From Bacteroidales bacterium (GTDB lineage Bacteria > Bacteroidota > Bacteroidia > Bacteroidales > P3): DNA of 62,944 bases. Location of the stretch: the NCBI GenBank assembly GCA_017545365.1, contig JAFWOP010000043.1, positions 1 to 62,944 of the forward strand, read 5' to 3'. Below, piece after piece: positions 55,104-62,225 of this stretch. A program made the translations under genes and the position numbers. Within the stretch, counting starts at the first letter, position 1; each line of letters starts with the position of its first letter. Below the pieces are notes generated by a model. The model ran no database searches, was not told where the DNA came from, and was given only the letters and a program-made list of their open reading frames with translations.

Positions 55104-56240
55104 TTATCTGTTGGCGTACATTTCCTCGTAGTATTTCATGTAGTCGCCGCTGGTGACGTTGTCCATCCAGTCTTGGTTGTCGAGGTACCAGCGCACGGTT
55201 TTCTCGATGCCTTCTTCGAATTGGAGGGAGGGTTCCCAGCCGAGTTCGCGTTGGAGCTTGCGGCTGTCGATGGCGTAGCGCATGTCGTGTCCGGCACGGT
55301 CGGTGACGTAGGTGATGAGGTCGTCGTCGGCTCCTTCGGGGCGGCCGAGCATCCGGTCGACGGTGCGTATGAGGACATGGATGATGTCGATGTTTTTCCA
55401 CTCGTTGAAGCCTCCGATATTGTAGGTTTCGGCTACTTTGCCGTTGTGGAAGATGGTGTCGATGGCGCGGGCGTGGTCTTCGACGTAGAGCCAGTCGCGC
55501 ACGTTTTCGCCTTTGCCGTAGACGGGCAGGGGCTTGCGGTGACGTATGTTGTTGATGAAAAGGGGTATGAGTTTCTCAGGGAACTGGTAGGGGCCGTAGT
55601 TGTTGGAGCAGTTGGTGACGATGGTGGGCATGCCGTAGGTGTCGTGGAAGGCGCGCACGAAGTGGTCGCTCGAGGCCTTGGCGGCGCTGTAGGGGCTGTG
55701 GGGCTGGTATTTGAGTTCTTCGGTGAAGAATTGGTTGCCATAGGCCAGATGGTGTTTGCCGCTGGAGGCTTTGGTGCTGAAGGGGGGCTCGACACCTTGG
55801 GGGTCGGTGAGCTCCAGGGCACCATAGACTTCGTCGGTGCTGATATGGTAGAACAGTTTGCCATCCCAGCGTTCGGGCAGCGATTCCCAATAGAGTTTGG
55901 CGGCCTGGAGGAGCGAGAGGGTGCCCATGACGTTGGTGCGGGCGAAGGTGAAGGGGTCTTTGATGCTGCGGTCCACATGGCTTTCAGCGGCTAGGTGGAT
56001 GATGCCGTTGACCTGTTCTTGCTGCATCAGCTGGTACACTCCGTCAAAGTCACAGATGTCCATTTTGACAAACTTGTAGTTGGACTTGCCTTCCACGTCT
56101 TTGAGGTTGGCAAGGTTGCCGGCATAGGTCAGTTTGTCCAGGTTGATGATGTTATACTGGGGGTATTTGTTCACAAACAGGCGTACCACATGGCTGCCAA
56201 TGAACCCGGCACCGCCGGTGATGAGAATGGTCCTTTTCAT
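55104..56240 (-). CDS. rfbB: dTDP-glucose 4,6-dehydratase
   Basis: A 378-residue SDR enzyme making dTDP-4-keto-6-deoxyglucose, the precursor of dTDP-L-rhamnose and other deoxysugars. It has the NAD site ITGGAGFIGSHVVRLF, the catalytic STDEVYGAL, the tyrosine-lysine pair in SPYSAAKASSDHFVRAF, and NCSNNYGPYQFPEKLIPLFI. The length is slightly above the usual 350. The rfbA, rfbC and rfbD genes are not in this window. It heads the transcript that continues into the MBOAT and SGNH genes. Confidence 0.95.
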   Translation of the reverse strand: MKRTILITGGAGFIGSHVVRLFVNKYPQYNIINLDKLTYAGNLANLKDVEGKSNYKFVKMDICDFDGVYQLMQQEQVNGIIHLAAESHVDRSIKDPFTFARTNVMGTLSLLQAAKLYWESLPERWDGKLFYHISTDEVYGALELTDPQGVEPPFSTKASSGKHHLAYGNQFFTEELKYQPHSPYSAAKASSDHFVRAFHDTYGMPTIVTNCSNNYGPYQFPEKLIPLFINNIRHRKPLPVYGKGENVRDWLYVEDHARAIDTIFHNGKVAETYNIGGFNEWKNIDIIHVLIRTVDRMLGRPEGADDDLITYVTDRAGHDMRYAIDSRKLQRELGWEPSLQFEEGIEKTVRWYLDNQDWMDNVTSGDYMKYYEEMYANR

Positions 56241-56328
56241 ATTTATTCTTTCGTATTATTAATTATACGTAAACGACCGATATGTTATTTTATTGTGCCA
56301 GCAATGTCGAATTGTTGAGAATAATGTG

Positions 56329-56337
56329 TATCTTTGC
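56329..56337 (+). promoter_or_regulatory. Bacteroidetes -7 box upstream of the 56476 gene
   Basis: TATCTTTGC, 138 bases before the next start codon, so the transcript would have a long leader or the start lies further upstream. Confidence 0.55.
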
Positions 56338-56475
56338 ATGTTGAAATGGGTGATGAAGGTACAGCGGATGAACTGGCAATCGTTTGATAACCAGCAGAAC
56401 CATGCCTTCTGGACTGCGGAGTGACAGGGTGAGGGTTTTGTTTTTTGCCTGACAAAGACACTAAAAAATACAGTT

Positions 56476-57348
56476 ATGACTAAGATTAAAATATTGCGGC
56501 CTCCCAGAGTGAATGTCGACATGGACGGCAAAAGGGGGTTTTGGAAGCAGATAGGAATGATTATCATTGGTACGACCATCTCGCTGACGTTCACCGTTGT
56601 GGCGGCAAAGATGACGGAGAACCACCAGCGTGTCAAGGACCGTCGGCTGACCTCGATGATGGTGATTTCTGCCATCAGTGATTATGAACAAGGGCTGACG
56701 GGTCTGAGTGAGATGGTGGCTCGCACCGACAGTGTGGCGCAATGGCTTTTGAACCACCCTGTGGAGGAGTTGGAGCTGATGCCCGATGAGGAGTTGCAGG
56801 GACTGCTGGATGAGGGCACGAACCTCTACTATCTCTCCTACGACGATACGTATGAGAAGATTTTTTCCAACAGTATCGACACATGGAAGAATCTGCACAA
56901 CTACACGTTTATCGAGAATGTGGGTATGTGCTTTGCTTCAATGCGCTCCACAACGGACCAGTGGAACCACTGGGGGGATGAACTTGGGCAGATTAAGTCA
57001 ATCATTAAGGCTCATCCCGATGATTATCCCGGCACTACTTTCGCTTCCAAGTGCCTGAGAAGCTCCGAGCTGCGCAATATGATGGGGAATATACACAAGC
57101 AGTGCTGTTGGTTGAACTATAAGATTGAGATGTTCCACTATGACAACATGAAGAATATGGCCATCATGCACATCACCGAGAAGGAGTTGCAGGCTTTCAT
57201 TTCGGAGCGCGAGACCCCCATCGACATCGGCATTGAGGAGCCCAACTGGGACTATGACACCACACCCATCCCTTCCGACAAGCTCACGACGTTCCGTGAG
57301 ATAGATTCGCGCCTTGAGCAATTGAAGTCGGCGGGTGGGCAACGCTGA
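56476..57348 (+). CDS. Single-helix membrane protein of unknown function
   Basis: A 290-residue protein with a basic cytoplasmic N terminus (KIKILRPPRVNVDMDGKRGFWKQ), one membrane helix (about residues 27-45, IGMIIIGTTISLTFTVVAA) and a long, mainly helical extracytoplasmic domain rich in acidic residues and tryptophans. I recognise no family. It has its own promoter region and a shared terminator with the convergent htpG, so it is a single-gene unit. Similar layouts occur in Bacteroidetes proteins annotated only as hypothetical. Confidence 0.7.
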   Translation: MTKIKILRPPRVNVDMDGKRGFWKQIGMIIIGTTISLTFTVVAAKMTENHQRVKDRRLTSMMVISAISDYEQGLTGLSEMVARTDSVAQWLLNHPVEELELMPDEELQGLLDEGTNLYYLSYDDTYEKIFSNSIDTWKNLHNYTFIENVGMCFASMRSTTDQWNHWGDELGQIKSIIKAHPDDYPGTTFASKCLRSSELRNMMGNIHKQCCWLNYKIEMFHYDNMKNMAIMHITEKELQAFISERETPIDIGIEEPNWDYDTTPIPSDKLTTFREIDSRLEQLKSAGGQR

Positions 57349-57366
57349 ATGCTTTCCGTAAAAAAA

Positions 57367-57399
57367 AACAGGCGGGTTCCGAGGTGGGTCCCGCCTGTT
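57367..57399. terminator. Bidirectional terminator between the 56476 gene and htpG
   Basis: AACAGGCGGG, 13-base loop, CCCGCCTGTT, a perfect 10-base stem. A run of A at 57359-57368 gives the T-run for htpG on the minus strand, and TGTGTTT follows on the plus strand. Confidence 0.88.
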
Positions 57400-57422
57400 G
57401 TGTTTATGCCGATGGTATTTTA

Positions 57423-59330
57423 TCAAATCATTTGGATGCTGCGCTTGACGAATTCTGTCAGGGCCTCGCCTTTCAATAGTCCGTTGGACAGCAGGGCAAG
57501 GTCGGTGAGCTGGTGGACCAGTTGCTTCTGCTTGTCGGCATCGGATTCGTTGAGTACCTGCTCGATGAGCGGATGGTTGACGTTGACCACCAGGTTGTAG
57601 CTCTCGGGCATGTCGCCGTAGAAGCCCATGCCGCCACCGCTGGTCTGTGCCATCTCCTTGTAGCGGCGCATCCACTCGCTTTGGGTGATGAGCATCGGCT
57701 GGTCGTCGCTCTCCAGGCTTTCCATCTGAACGGTGTATTTCTGCTTGTCCAGCTCGGCCTCGATGATGGGTTTCAGTTTCTCTTGGTCTTCCTTGCTCAT
57801 CTTTTCGGGAATGCTGTCGTCGTGGGGGATCAGTTTCTCCACCGTGTCGGCATCTACGCGCACAAAGCGGCTCTTCTCCTTCTTTTGCTCCAGCAGGTTG
57901 ATCCAGTGCGGTGTCAGCACGCTGTCCATCAGCAGCACGTCGTAGCCCTTCTCTTTGGCCTTGGCTATATAGGCGTGTTGTTCTTCGGCATCGTTGGCAT
58001 AGAGGTAGCACACGTTCTTGTCCTTGTCGGTTTGGAGGGCCTTAATCTTGTCGCGATAGTCGTCGAGGCTGAAATACTGTCCCTCGGTGTTTTTGAGGAG
58101 GGCGAACTTCAAGGCACGGTCACAGAATTTCTCGTCGGTGAGCATACCGTATTCTACGAATATCTTGATGTCGTCCCACTTGTCCTCAAAGTCCTTGCGG
58201 TCGTTCTTGAACATCTCTTCCAGTTTGTCGGCCACCTTCTTGCTGATGTGGGTGGAGATTTTCTTCACGTTGCTGTCGCTCTGCAGATAGCTGCGGCTCA
58301 CGTTCAGCGGTATGTCGGGGCTGTCCAGCACGCCGTGCAGCAGCATCAGGTAGTCGGGCACTACGCCCTCCACGCTGTCGGTGACGAACACTTGGTTGCA
58401 GTAGAGCTGTATCTTGTTGCGGGTGGGGTCGATGGTCTTGCGCACCTTTGGGAAATAGAGGATGCCCGTCAGATTGAAGGGGTAGTCCACGTTGAGGTGA
58501 ATCTGGAACAGGGGGTCTTCGAAGTTCATCGGGTACAGCTCGTGGTAGAACTTTTTGTAGTCCTCGTCTGTCAGATTGGCAGGGCTCTTCTTCCATGCCG
58601 GCTCGGTGTCGTTGATGATGCGGGGCTGTTTTTTCTCCACGCGTTTGGGCTGCTTCTTCTTGCCTCCGTTGCCGTCGTCCACTTCGTCAAACTCCGTCTC
58701 GCTGTCCACCCACACGCTTTCTTCGCCAAAACGGATGGCGATGGGCATGAAACGGCAGTACTTTCTCAGCAGCTGCAGCACCGTCTGTTCGTCGAGGAAT
58801 TCCTTACAGTCGTCGGCAATGTGCAGCACGATGTCGGTGCCGCGGTCGGTGTGCTTCTTGTCCTCCTCCATAGTGAACTCGGGGTTGCCTTCGCAGCTCC
58901 AATGTATGGCGGGCTCGTCCTTGTACGACTTGGAGAAAATCTCTACCTTGTCCGCCACCATAAAGGCGGAATAGAAGCCCAGTCCGAAGTGCCCTATCAG
59001 GTTCTCCTGCACGTCCTTGTACTTGTCCAGAAAGTCGGTGGCGCCGCTGAAGGCTATTTGGTTGATATACTTCTCCACCTCGTCAGCGGTCATGCCTATG
59101 CCGCGGTCTTTAACGGTGAGGGTCTTCTTTTTGCTGTCGATAGAGACCTCCACGGTCAGGTCGCCCGTGTCGCCCTTCAGCTCGCCACGCGAGGCGAGGG
59201 CTTTCAGTTTTTGCGTCGCGTCGATGGCGTTCGACACCAGTTCGCGCAGGAATATCTCGTGGTCCGAATAGAGAAATTTCTTGATGACCGGAAAGATGTT
59301 CTCGGTCTGTACGTTCAAATTACCTTGCAT
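57423..59330 (-). CDS. htpG: Chaperone HtpG (Hsp90)
   Basis: A 635-residue cytoplasmic Hsp90. The N-terminal GHKL ATPase begins MQGNLNVQTENIFPVIKKFLYSDHEIFLRELVSNAIDA, with the ATP-site aspartate in KDRGIGMTADEVEKY and the glycine-rich lid IGHFGLGFYSAFMVADKV. The middle domain has GVLDSPDIPLNVSRSYLQSD with the conserved arginine, and the C-terminal dimerisation domain follows. Length is near that of E. coli HtpG. A sigma-54-type promoter lies 49 bases upstream of the ATG, matching the one in front of dnaK. Confidence 0.98.
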   Translation of the reverse strand: MQGNLNVQTENIFPVIKKFLYSDHEIFLRELVSNAIDATQKLKALASRGELKGDTGDLTVEVSIDSKKKTLTVKDRGIGMTADEVEKYINQIAFSGATDFLDKYKDVQENLIGHFGLGFYSAFMVADKVEIFSKSYKDEPAIHWSCEGNPEFTMEEDKKHTDRGTDIVLHIADDCKEFLDEQTVLQLLRKYCRFMPIAIRFGEESVWVDSETEFDEVDDGNGGKKKQPKRVEKKQPRIINDTEPAWKKSPANLTDEDYKKFYHELYPMNFEDPLFQIHLNVDYPFNLTGILYFPKVRKTIDPTRNKIQLYCNQVFVTDSVEGVVPDYLMLLHGVLDSPDIPLNVSRSYLQSDSNVKKISTHISKKVADKLEEMFKNDRKDFEDKWDDIKIFVEYGMLTDEKFCDRALKFALLKNTEGQYFSLDDYRDKIKALQTDKDKNVCYLYANDAEEQHAYIAKAKEKGYDVLLMDSVLTPHWINLLEQKKEKSRFVRVDADTVEKLIPHDDSIPEKMSKEDQEKLKPIIEAELDKQKYTVQMESLESDDQPMLITQSEWMRRYKEMAQTSGGGMGFYGDMPESYNLVVNVNHPLIEQVLNESDADKQKQLVHQLTDLALLSNGLLKGEALTEFVKRSIQMI

Positions 59331-59378
59331 GATATCTTGTTTTTTTATTATTCAATCTGTTGTGACGAATACCCATTT

Positions 59379-59393
59379 GCAACTATTGTGCCA
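59379..59393 (-). promoter_or_regulatory. Putative sigma-54 (-24/-12) promoter of htpG
   Basis: The minus strand reads TGGCACAATAGTTGC followed by A: TGGCAC-N5-TTGCA with GG and GC 10 bases apart. The predicted transcription start is near 59367, giving a leader of about 37 bases. The preceding bases GCTTTGGCAC are also shared with the dnaK promoter. Confidence 0.72.
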
Positions 59394-59395
59394 AA

Positions 59396-59425
59396 GCCAC
59401 CGACTGACAATTTGTCACCGGTGGC
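59396..59425. promoter_or_regulatory. Nested palindrome upstream of htpG
   Basis: TGACA-ATT-TGTCA (59405-59417) nested within GCCACCG/CGGTGGC arms (59396-59402, 59419-59425). The inner element matches the TGACA palindrome upstream of dnaK. It lies directly upstream of the -24 element and may bind an activator, or form a cruciform or hairpin. Confidence 0.5.
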
Positions 59426-59696
59426 ATTGTCTTATACTCTCGTTGCTCAAAGCGATAAGGTAGAAAAGCAGTTTTTTAAGCCGGGAAAAAGACCGTTTCG
59501 GGAGAACGAGTTCGGGAATTGTCACGAAAGGAGAGGGATGAAAAGTGGGCAAAAAAGGACAAAAAACGGATTGAACTGGGGAAAATGGCGGTGATACGAC
59601 AGAATTGTTTTGTAAAAAGATAGTAACATAAACGAGTGATAACGAACGTAATGAAGAAAAAAAGTAAAAAAATAGTGTTGGAATGAAAAAAGGTTG
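59426..59696. other. Intergenic stretch between htpG and the Abi remnant
   Basis: No gene is supported here. The sequence is purine-rich on the plus strand from about 59455 to 59690. Apart from the regulatory elements on each side, nothing is recognised. Confidence 0.35.
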
Positions 59697-59705
59697 TATC
59701 TTTGC
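59697..59705 (+). promoter_or_regulatory. Bacteroidetes -7 box of the Abi-family remnant
   Basis: TATCTTTGC with TTG at 59678-59680, 16 bases upstream, slightly shorter than the usual spacing. Confidence 0.6.
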
Positions 59706-59713
59706 ACCAACAT

Positions 59714-59764
59714 ACTTACCTCGCTTCCCGTAAGATCAGCGCGCTCAAGGTAAGTCTTTTTTTT
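59714..59764 (+). promoter_or_regulatory. Attenuator-like leader of the Abi-family remnant
   Basis: ACTTACCT (59714-59721) can pair with AGGTAAGT (59748-59755), which is followed by C and eight T, a terminator layout. The CTTAC within the same left arm can instead pair with GTAAG at 59730-59734, which would prevent the terminator. Two competing hairpins within the first 60 transcribed bases resemble an attenuation switch. Confidence 0.5.
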
Positions 59765-59772
59765 ATATCATT

Positions 59773-60145
59773 ATGAAAGAGTACACGAAGAAACCACTGT
59801 CATTTGAGAGTCAAATCAATCATCTGAAAAGCAAAAGATTGTCCTTTGCGAATGAGGTGGAAGCGTTACACACATTGCAACACGTCAGTTATTTTAGGCT
59901 GAAGAGTTACTTACAGCCGACGATGTACGACAGACACATACCTACAAATCAGGGGCAACATTTGAACAGGCATACGAACTTTACAAGTTTGACAGCAAAT
60001 TGCGAAAGTTGGTCATGACGGAGGTGGAGAAGATAGAAGTATCTGTCCGGACCCAGATGGCATGTATATCGACCGAAGAGAGCGGAGCGTTCTGGTTTTC
60101 AGACAGCAAGCTCTTTACTAATGGGAAGATACACACAGATGTTTA
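59773..60145 (+). pseudogene. Abi-family (AbiD/AbiF-like) abortive-infection gene, frameshifted and truncated
   Basis: The first frame encodes the Abi_2 start MKEYTKKPLSFESQINHL...FANEVEALHTLQHVSYFRLKSYL. At about 59938 the reading frame must shift by one missing base to continue with TYKSGATFEQAYELYKFDSKLRKLVMTEVEKIEVSVRTQMA and then EESGAFWFSDSKLF. After about 60145 the resemblance stops and the sequence runs into the 3' end of the convergent AraC gene, so the second half of a gene of about 300 codons is lost. Abi proteins of this group protect against phages. The remnant still has a promoter and leader. Confidence 0.8.
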
Positions 60146-60174
60146 CGGAATGCGGACTGCCGTAGGGTTGGGGG

Positions 60175-61077
60175 TTAGCTTTTGGTCTGCATCCGCTTGC
60201 GGTATTCGGCAGGGGTGAAGCCTGTACCTGTGCGGAAGAATTTGTTGAAGTTGCTCTGGTCCATGCCGCCGAGTTCGAGGGCTATGGAGAATATAGACTG
60301 GTCGGAATATTGCAGCAGACGACAGGCCTCTGTGAGGACACGTTCTTTGACAATAGCAGCCGGAGTGCTGTTCGCAGTTGTGCGGACAGCACTGGCGAGT
60401 GCTTTTTCGGAAACAGCAAGACTCTCGGCATACTGCCACACAGACCAACCATCTTTGAAGTGTTCTTCCAGCAGGTGACGGAAGCGGATGTACAGTGCAT
60501 GGCTGGGGTTTGTAATGTCCATCGTCAAACCTACAAAGTTGGGAATCGAGCGCTGCACTATGATAAGGATGAGTTGGAACAAGTATTGCAAAGCCCTGCG
60601 GTGACCAAAGGCACTCGGAGGCTGGACACTCTCGGTACGAATATCTTCAATAAGGTCACGTATGATTGGAGCTGCCACACTGCTCAGCTGGTAGAAAGGC
60701 TGGGCATAGGCGGCATCAAGGATGTTGTATTTCAGTAGAAGATTTTCCTTGTGCGTGTCGTCCATAAGGAAACTTTCATTAAAACAGATGGATGTGCCGC
60801 AAGTTCCCTCGTTATGGGCGATATACATCACCTGTCCGGGCTGTACAATGAAGACGGTGTTAGGCCCGTAATGGTAGTTCTTTCCGTCAACTACGGTGAT
60901 ACCGTTGCCCGACGACACCCAAGCAACTTGGTAGAAATCGTTACGCGACGGCTGTGCCGTCACTTCGCGATTGTCACCCAGTACATTCTCCAAATTGTAC
61001 AATGTAAACCCCATCTCTTGGTCTTGAGGAAACAAACTATTTGTTTTTATCTCATTGTTATCCAGTTGCTTCTTCAT
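60175..61077 (-). CDS. AraC-family transcriptional regulator
   Basis: A 300-residue regulator with an N-terminal cupin-like sensor (about 20-130; FYQVAWVSSGNGITVVDGKNYHYGPNTVFIVQPGQVM) and a C-terminal AraC DNA-binding domain with two helix-turn-helix motifs (SVWQYAESLAVSEKALASAVRTTAN; IFSIALELGGMDQSNFNKFFRTGTGFTPAEYRKRM). The ligand is unknown. A TATATTTGC box stands 25 bases upstream. It is divergent from the small membrane protein and outer-membrane protein genes, which are the likeliest targets by position. Confidence 0.93.
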   Translation of the reverse strand: MKKQLDNNEIKTNSLFPQDQEMGFTLYNLENVLGDNREVTAQPSRNDFYQVAWVSSGNGITVVDGKNYHYGPNTVFIVQPGQVMYIAHNEGTCGTSICFNESFLMDDTHKENLLLKYNILDAAYAQPFYQLSSVAAPIIRDLIEDIRTESVQPPSAFGHRRALQYLFQLILIIVQRSIPNFVGLTMDITNPSHALYIRFRHLLEEHFKDGWSVWQYAESLAVSEKALASAVRTTANSTPAAIVKERVLTEACRLLQYSDQSIFSIALELGGMDQSNFNKFFRTGTGFTPAEYRKRMQTKS

Positions 61078-61101
61078 TTATCAGAACTTTGAATACATAG
61101 T

Positions 61102-61110
61102 GCAAATATA
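61102..61110 (-). promoter_or_regulatory. Bacteroidetes -7 box of the AraC gene
   Basis: TATATTTGC on the minus strand, 25 bases before the start codon. Confidence 0.6.
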
Positions 61111-61239
61111 CAAAAAAACAATGATATAGAATTTTTTTTATACTTCAGATTTCTGGTACATTTCCTCCTTTCGATGGTGAAATTCGAAAAGTACCATGAA
61201 AGGGAAGAATTAAATAACTCCACACCCCAGCAATGGATG

Positions 61240-61248
61240 TACTTTTGC
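61240..61248 (+). promoter_or_regulatory. Bacteroidetes -7 box of the 61337 operon
   Basis: TACTTTTGC, giving a leader of about 80 bases before the small membrane protein gene. No clear -33 element. Confidence 0.55.
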
Positions 61249-61336
61249 ATCAGAAAACAAGAACAAAAAGTTTTCAACAAGTGATTAAGAAACCAAGCAA
61301 TTAAGGCAAAAAATATCAAAAAAGAAAGGAGGAAAA

Positions 61337-61483
61337 ATGAAAATGATGCAGAATTGTGATGTCAGTGGCAGAAGAAACGTGCTGCCGAGCAGAAAGGACA
61401 GGATAGCGGCCAAGCTGTTTTATGGTGGTATCGTGGCGGTGATAATCGCAATCGACATACTGGCAATAATACTGACAAAGTAA
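61337..61483 (+). CDS. 48-residue membrane protein
   Basis: A short frame coding 48 residues with a basic N-terminal part (SGRRNVLPSRKDRIAAK) and one membrane helix (about residues 28-46, LFYGGIVAVIIAIDILAIIL) ending in LTK. The ribosome-binding site AAAGGAGGAAAA directly before the ATG is far stronger than is usual in this phylum and supports translation. It lies 41 bases upstream of the outer-membrane protein gene with a promoter box in front, so it is probably the first gene of that unit. Its function is unknown. Confidence 0.62.
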   Translation: MKMMQNCDVSGRRNVLPSRKDRIAAKLFYGGIVAVIIAIDILAIILTK

Positions 61484-61524
61484 GTTTAAAAAACATATTG
61501 TATAACCCTAAAATTTAAACAACA

Positions 61525-62142
61525 ATGAAAAAAATAATCGTTATGCTGGCCTGCGTGCTGGCAATCGGCGCGGCAAGCGCACAGGAGAAGAAGGGCTGCA
61601 TGTCCTTCGAGTTAGGAATTGGGACAACCCATTTCGGCAATTACTCTCCAATATCGGTCTTTGCAGACCCTGCCGATAGTTACAGTATGCTTGCGACAGA
61701 ATATGTGTCGTTCGGCTACCGTCACAACAATGGCTGGTTTGTGGGGCTGACCTTGAACAACAACGGTGGCAGCACTTCGTTCCAGAGCCTGAACGAGTCG
61801 TTTACAAACTCTTCCGCCATGATTGATTTGCGTGAGTTTTTCAAGTTGGGCGGCAGAGTCGAATTGGAGACAGGTGTGGCCTTAGGCTTGCTTATTCACA
61901 GAAACTCTTTCGACTATGACAATGACCACTACTCATTTACCCGATTGGGTACGAGTGCATGTTTCCTGTTGGGTCTGAATTACCTGATAAAGGAAAACCA
62001 GACCATCGGAATCCGCGCATTGTTCCCCTGCTATGGTGCAATGTTGAGCGACAAGCCGGAACTACCCACAGGCCTTTTGGCAAACGACAAGACCCAGACC
62101 ATCGGCTACAGTCTTCAAGTGGGTTACGGTATAAGGTTCTGA
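61525..62142 (+). CDS. Outer-membrane beta-barrel protein
   Basis: A 205-residue exported protein with signal peptide MKKIIVMLACVLAIGAASAQ, followed by alternating strands (CMSFELGIGTTHFG, YVSFGYRHNNGWFVGLTLN, LEVETGVALGLL-like) and the outer-membrane end signature YSLQVGYGIRF with terminal phenylalanine. No specific family recognised. It follows the 48-residue membrane protein gene and precedes a lipoprotein gene on the same strand. Confidence 0.8.
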   Translation: MKKIIVMLACVLAIGAASAQEKKGCMSFELGIGTTHFGNYSPISVFADPADSYSMLATEYVSFGYRHNNGWFVGLTLNNNGGSTSFQSLNESFTNSSAMIDLREFFKLGGRVELETGVALGLLIHRNSFDYDNDHYSFTRLGTSACFLLGLNYLIKENQTIGIRALFPCYGAMLSDKPELPTGLLANDKTQTIGYSLQVGYGIRF

Positions 62143-62225
62143 CAACTGACATCAAACAATCCGTCAGGGTCATCCCGTCACAGGTCAACTATTTATCGAT
62201 TATCAACAATCAAAAATCAAAAGAA

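Noticed and set aside
56338..56424. 28-codon frame beginning within the promoter box upstream of the 56476 gene
   Set aside because: Its ATG overlaps the TATCTTTGC box, so it would not be in the transcript started there, and it has no recognisable feature.
57513..59594. Plus-strand frame of 693 codons opposite htpG
   Set aside because: Although longer than htpG itself, its product is a valine- and leucine-rich antisense translation without domains, while the minus strand encodes Hsp90 without doubt.
60000..60218. Separate 72-codon gene starting at 60000
   Set aside because: It is the continuation of the Abi-family protein after a one-base frameshift; homologous residues extend upstream of this ATG in the same frame.
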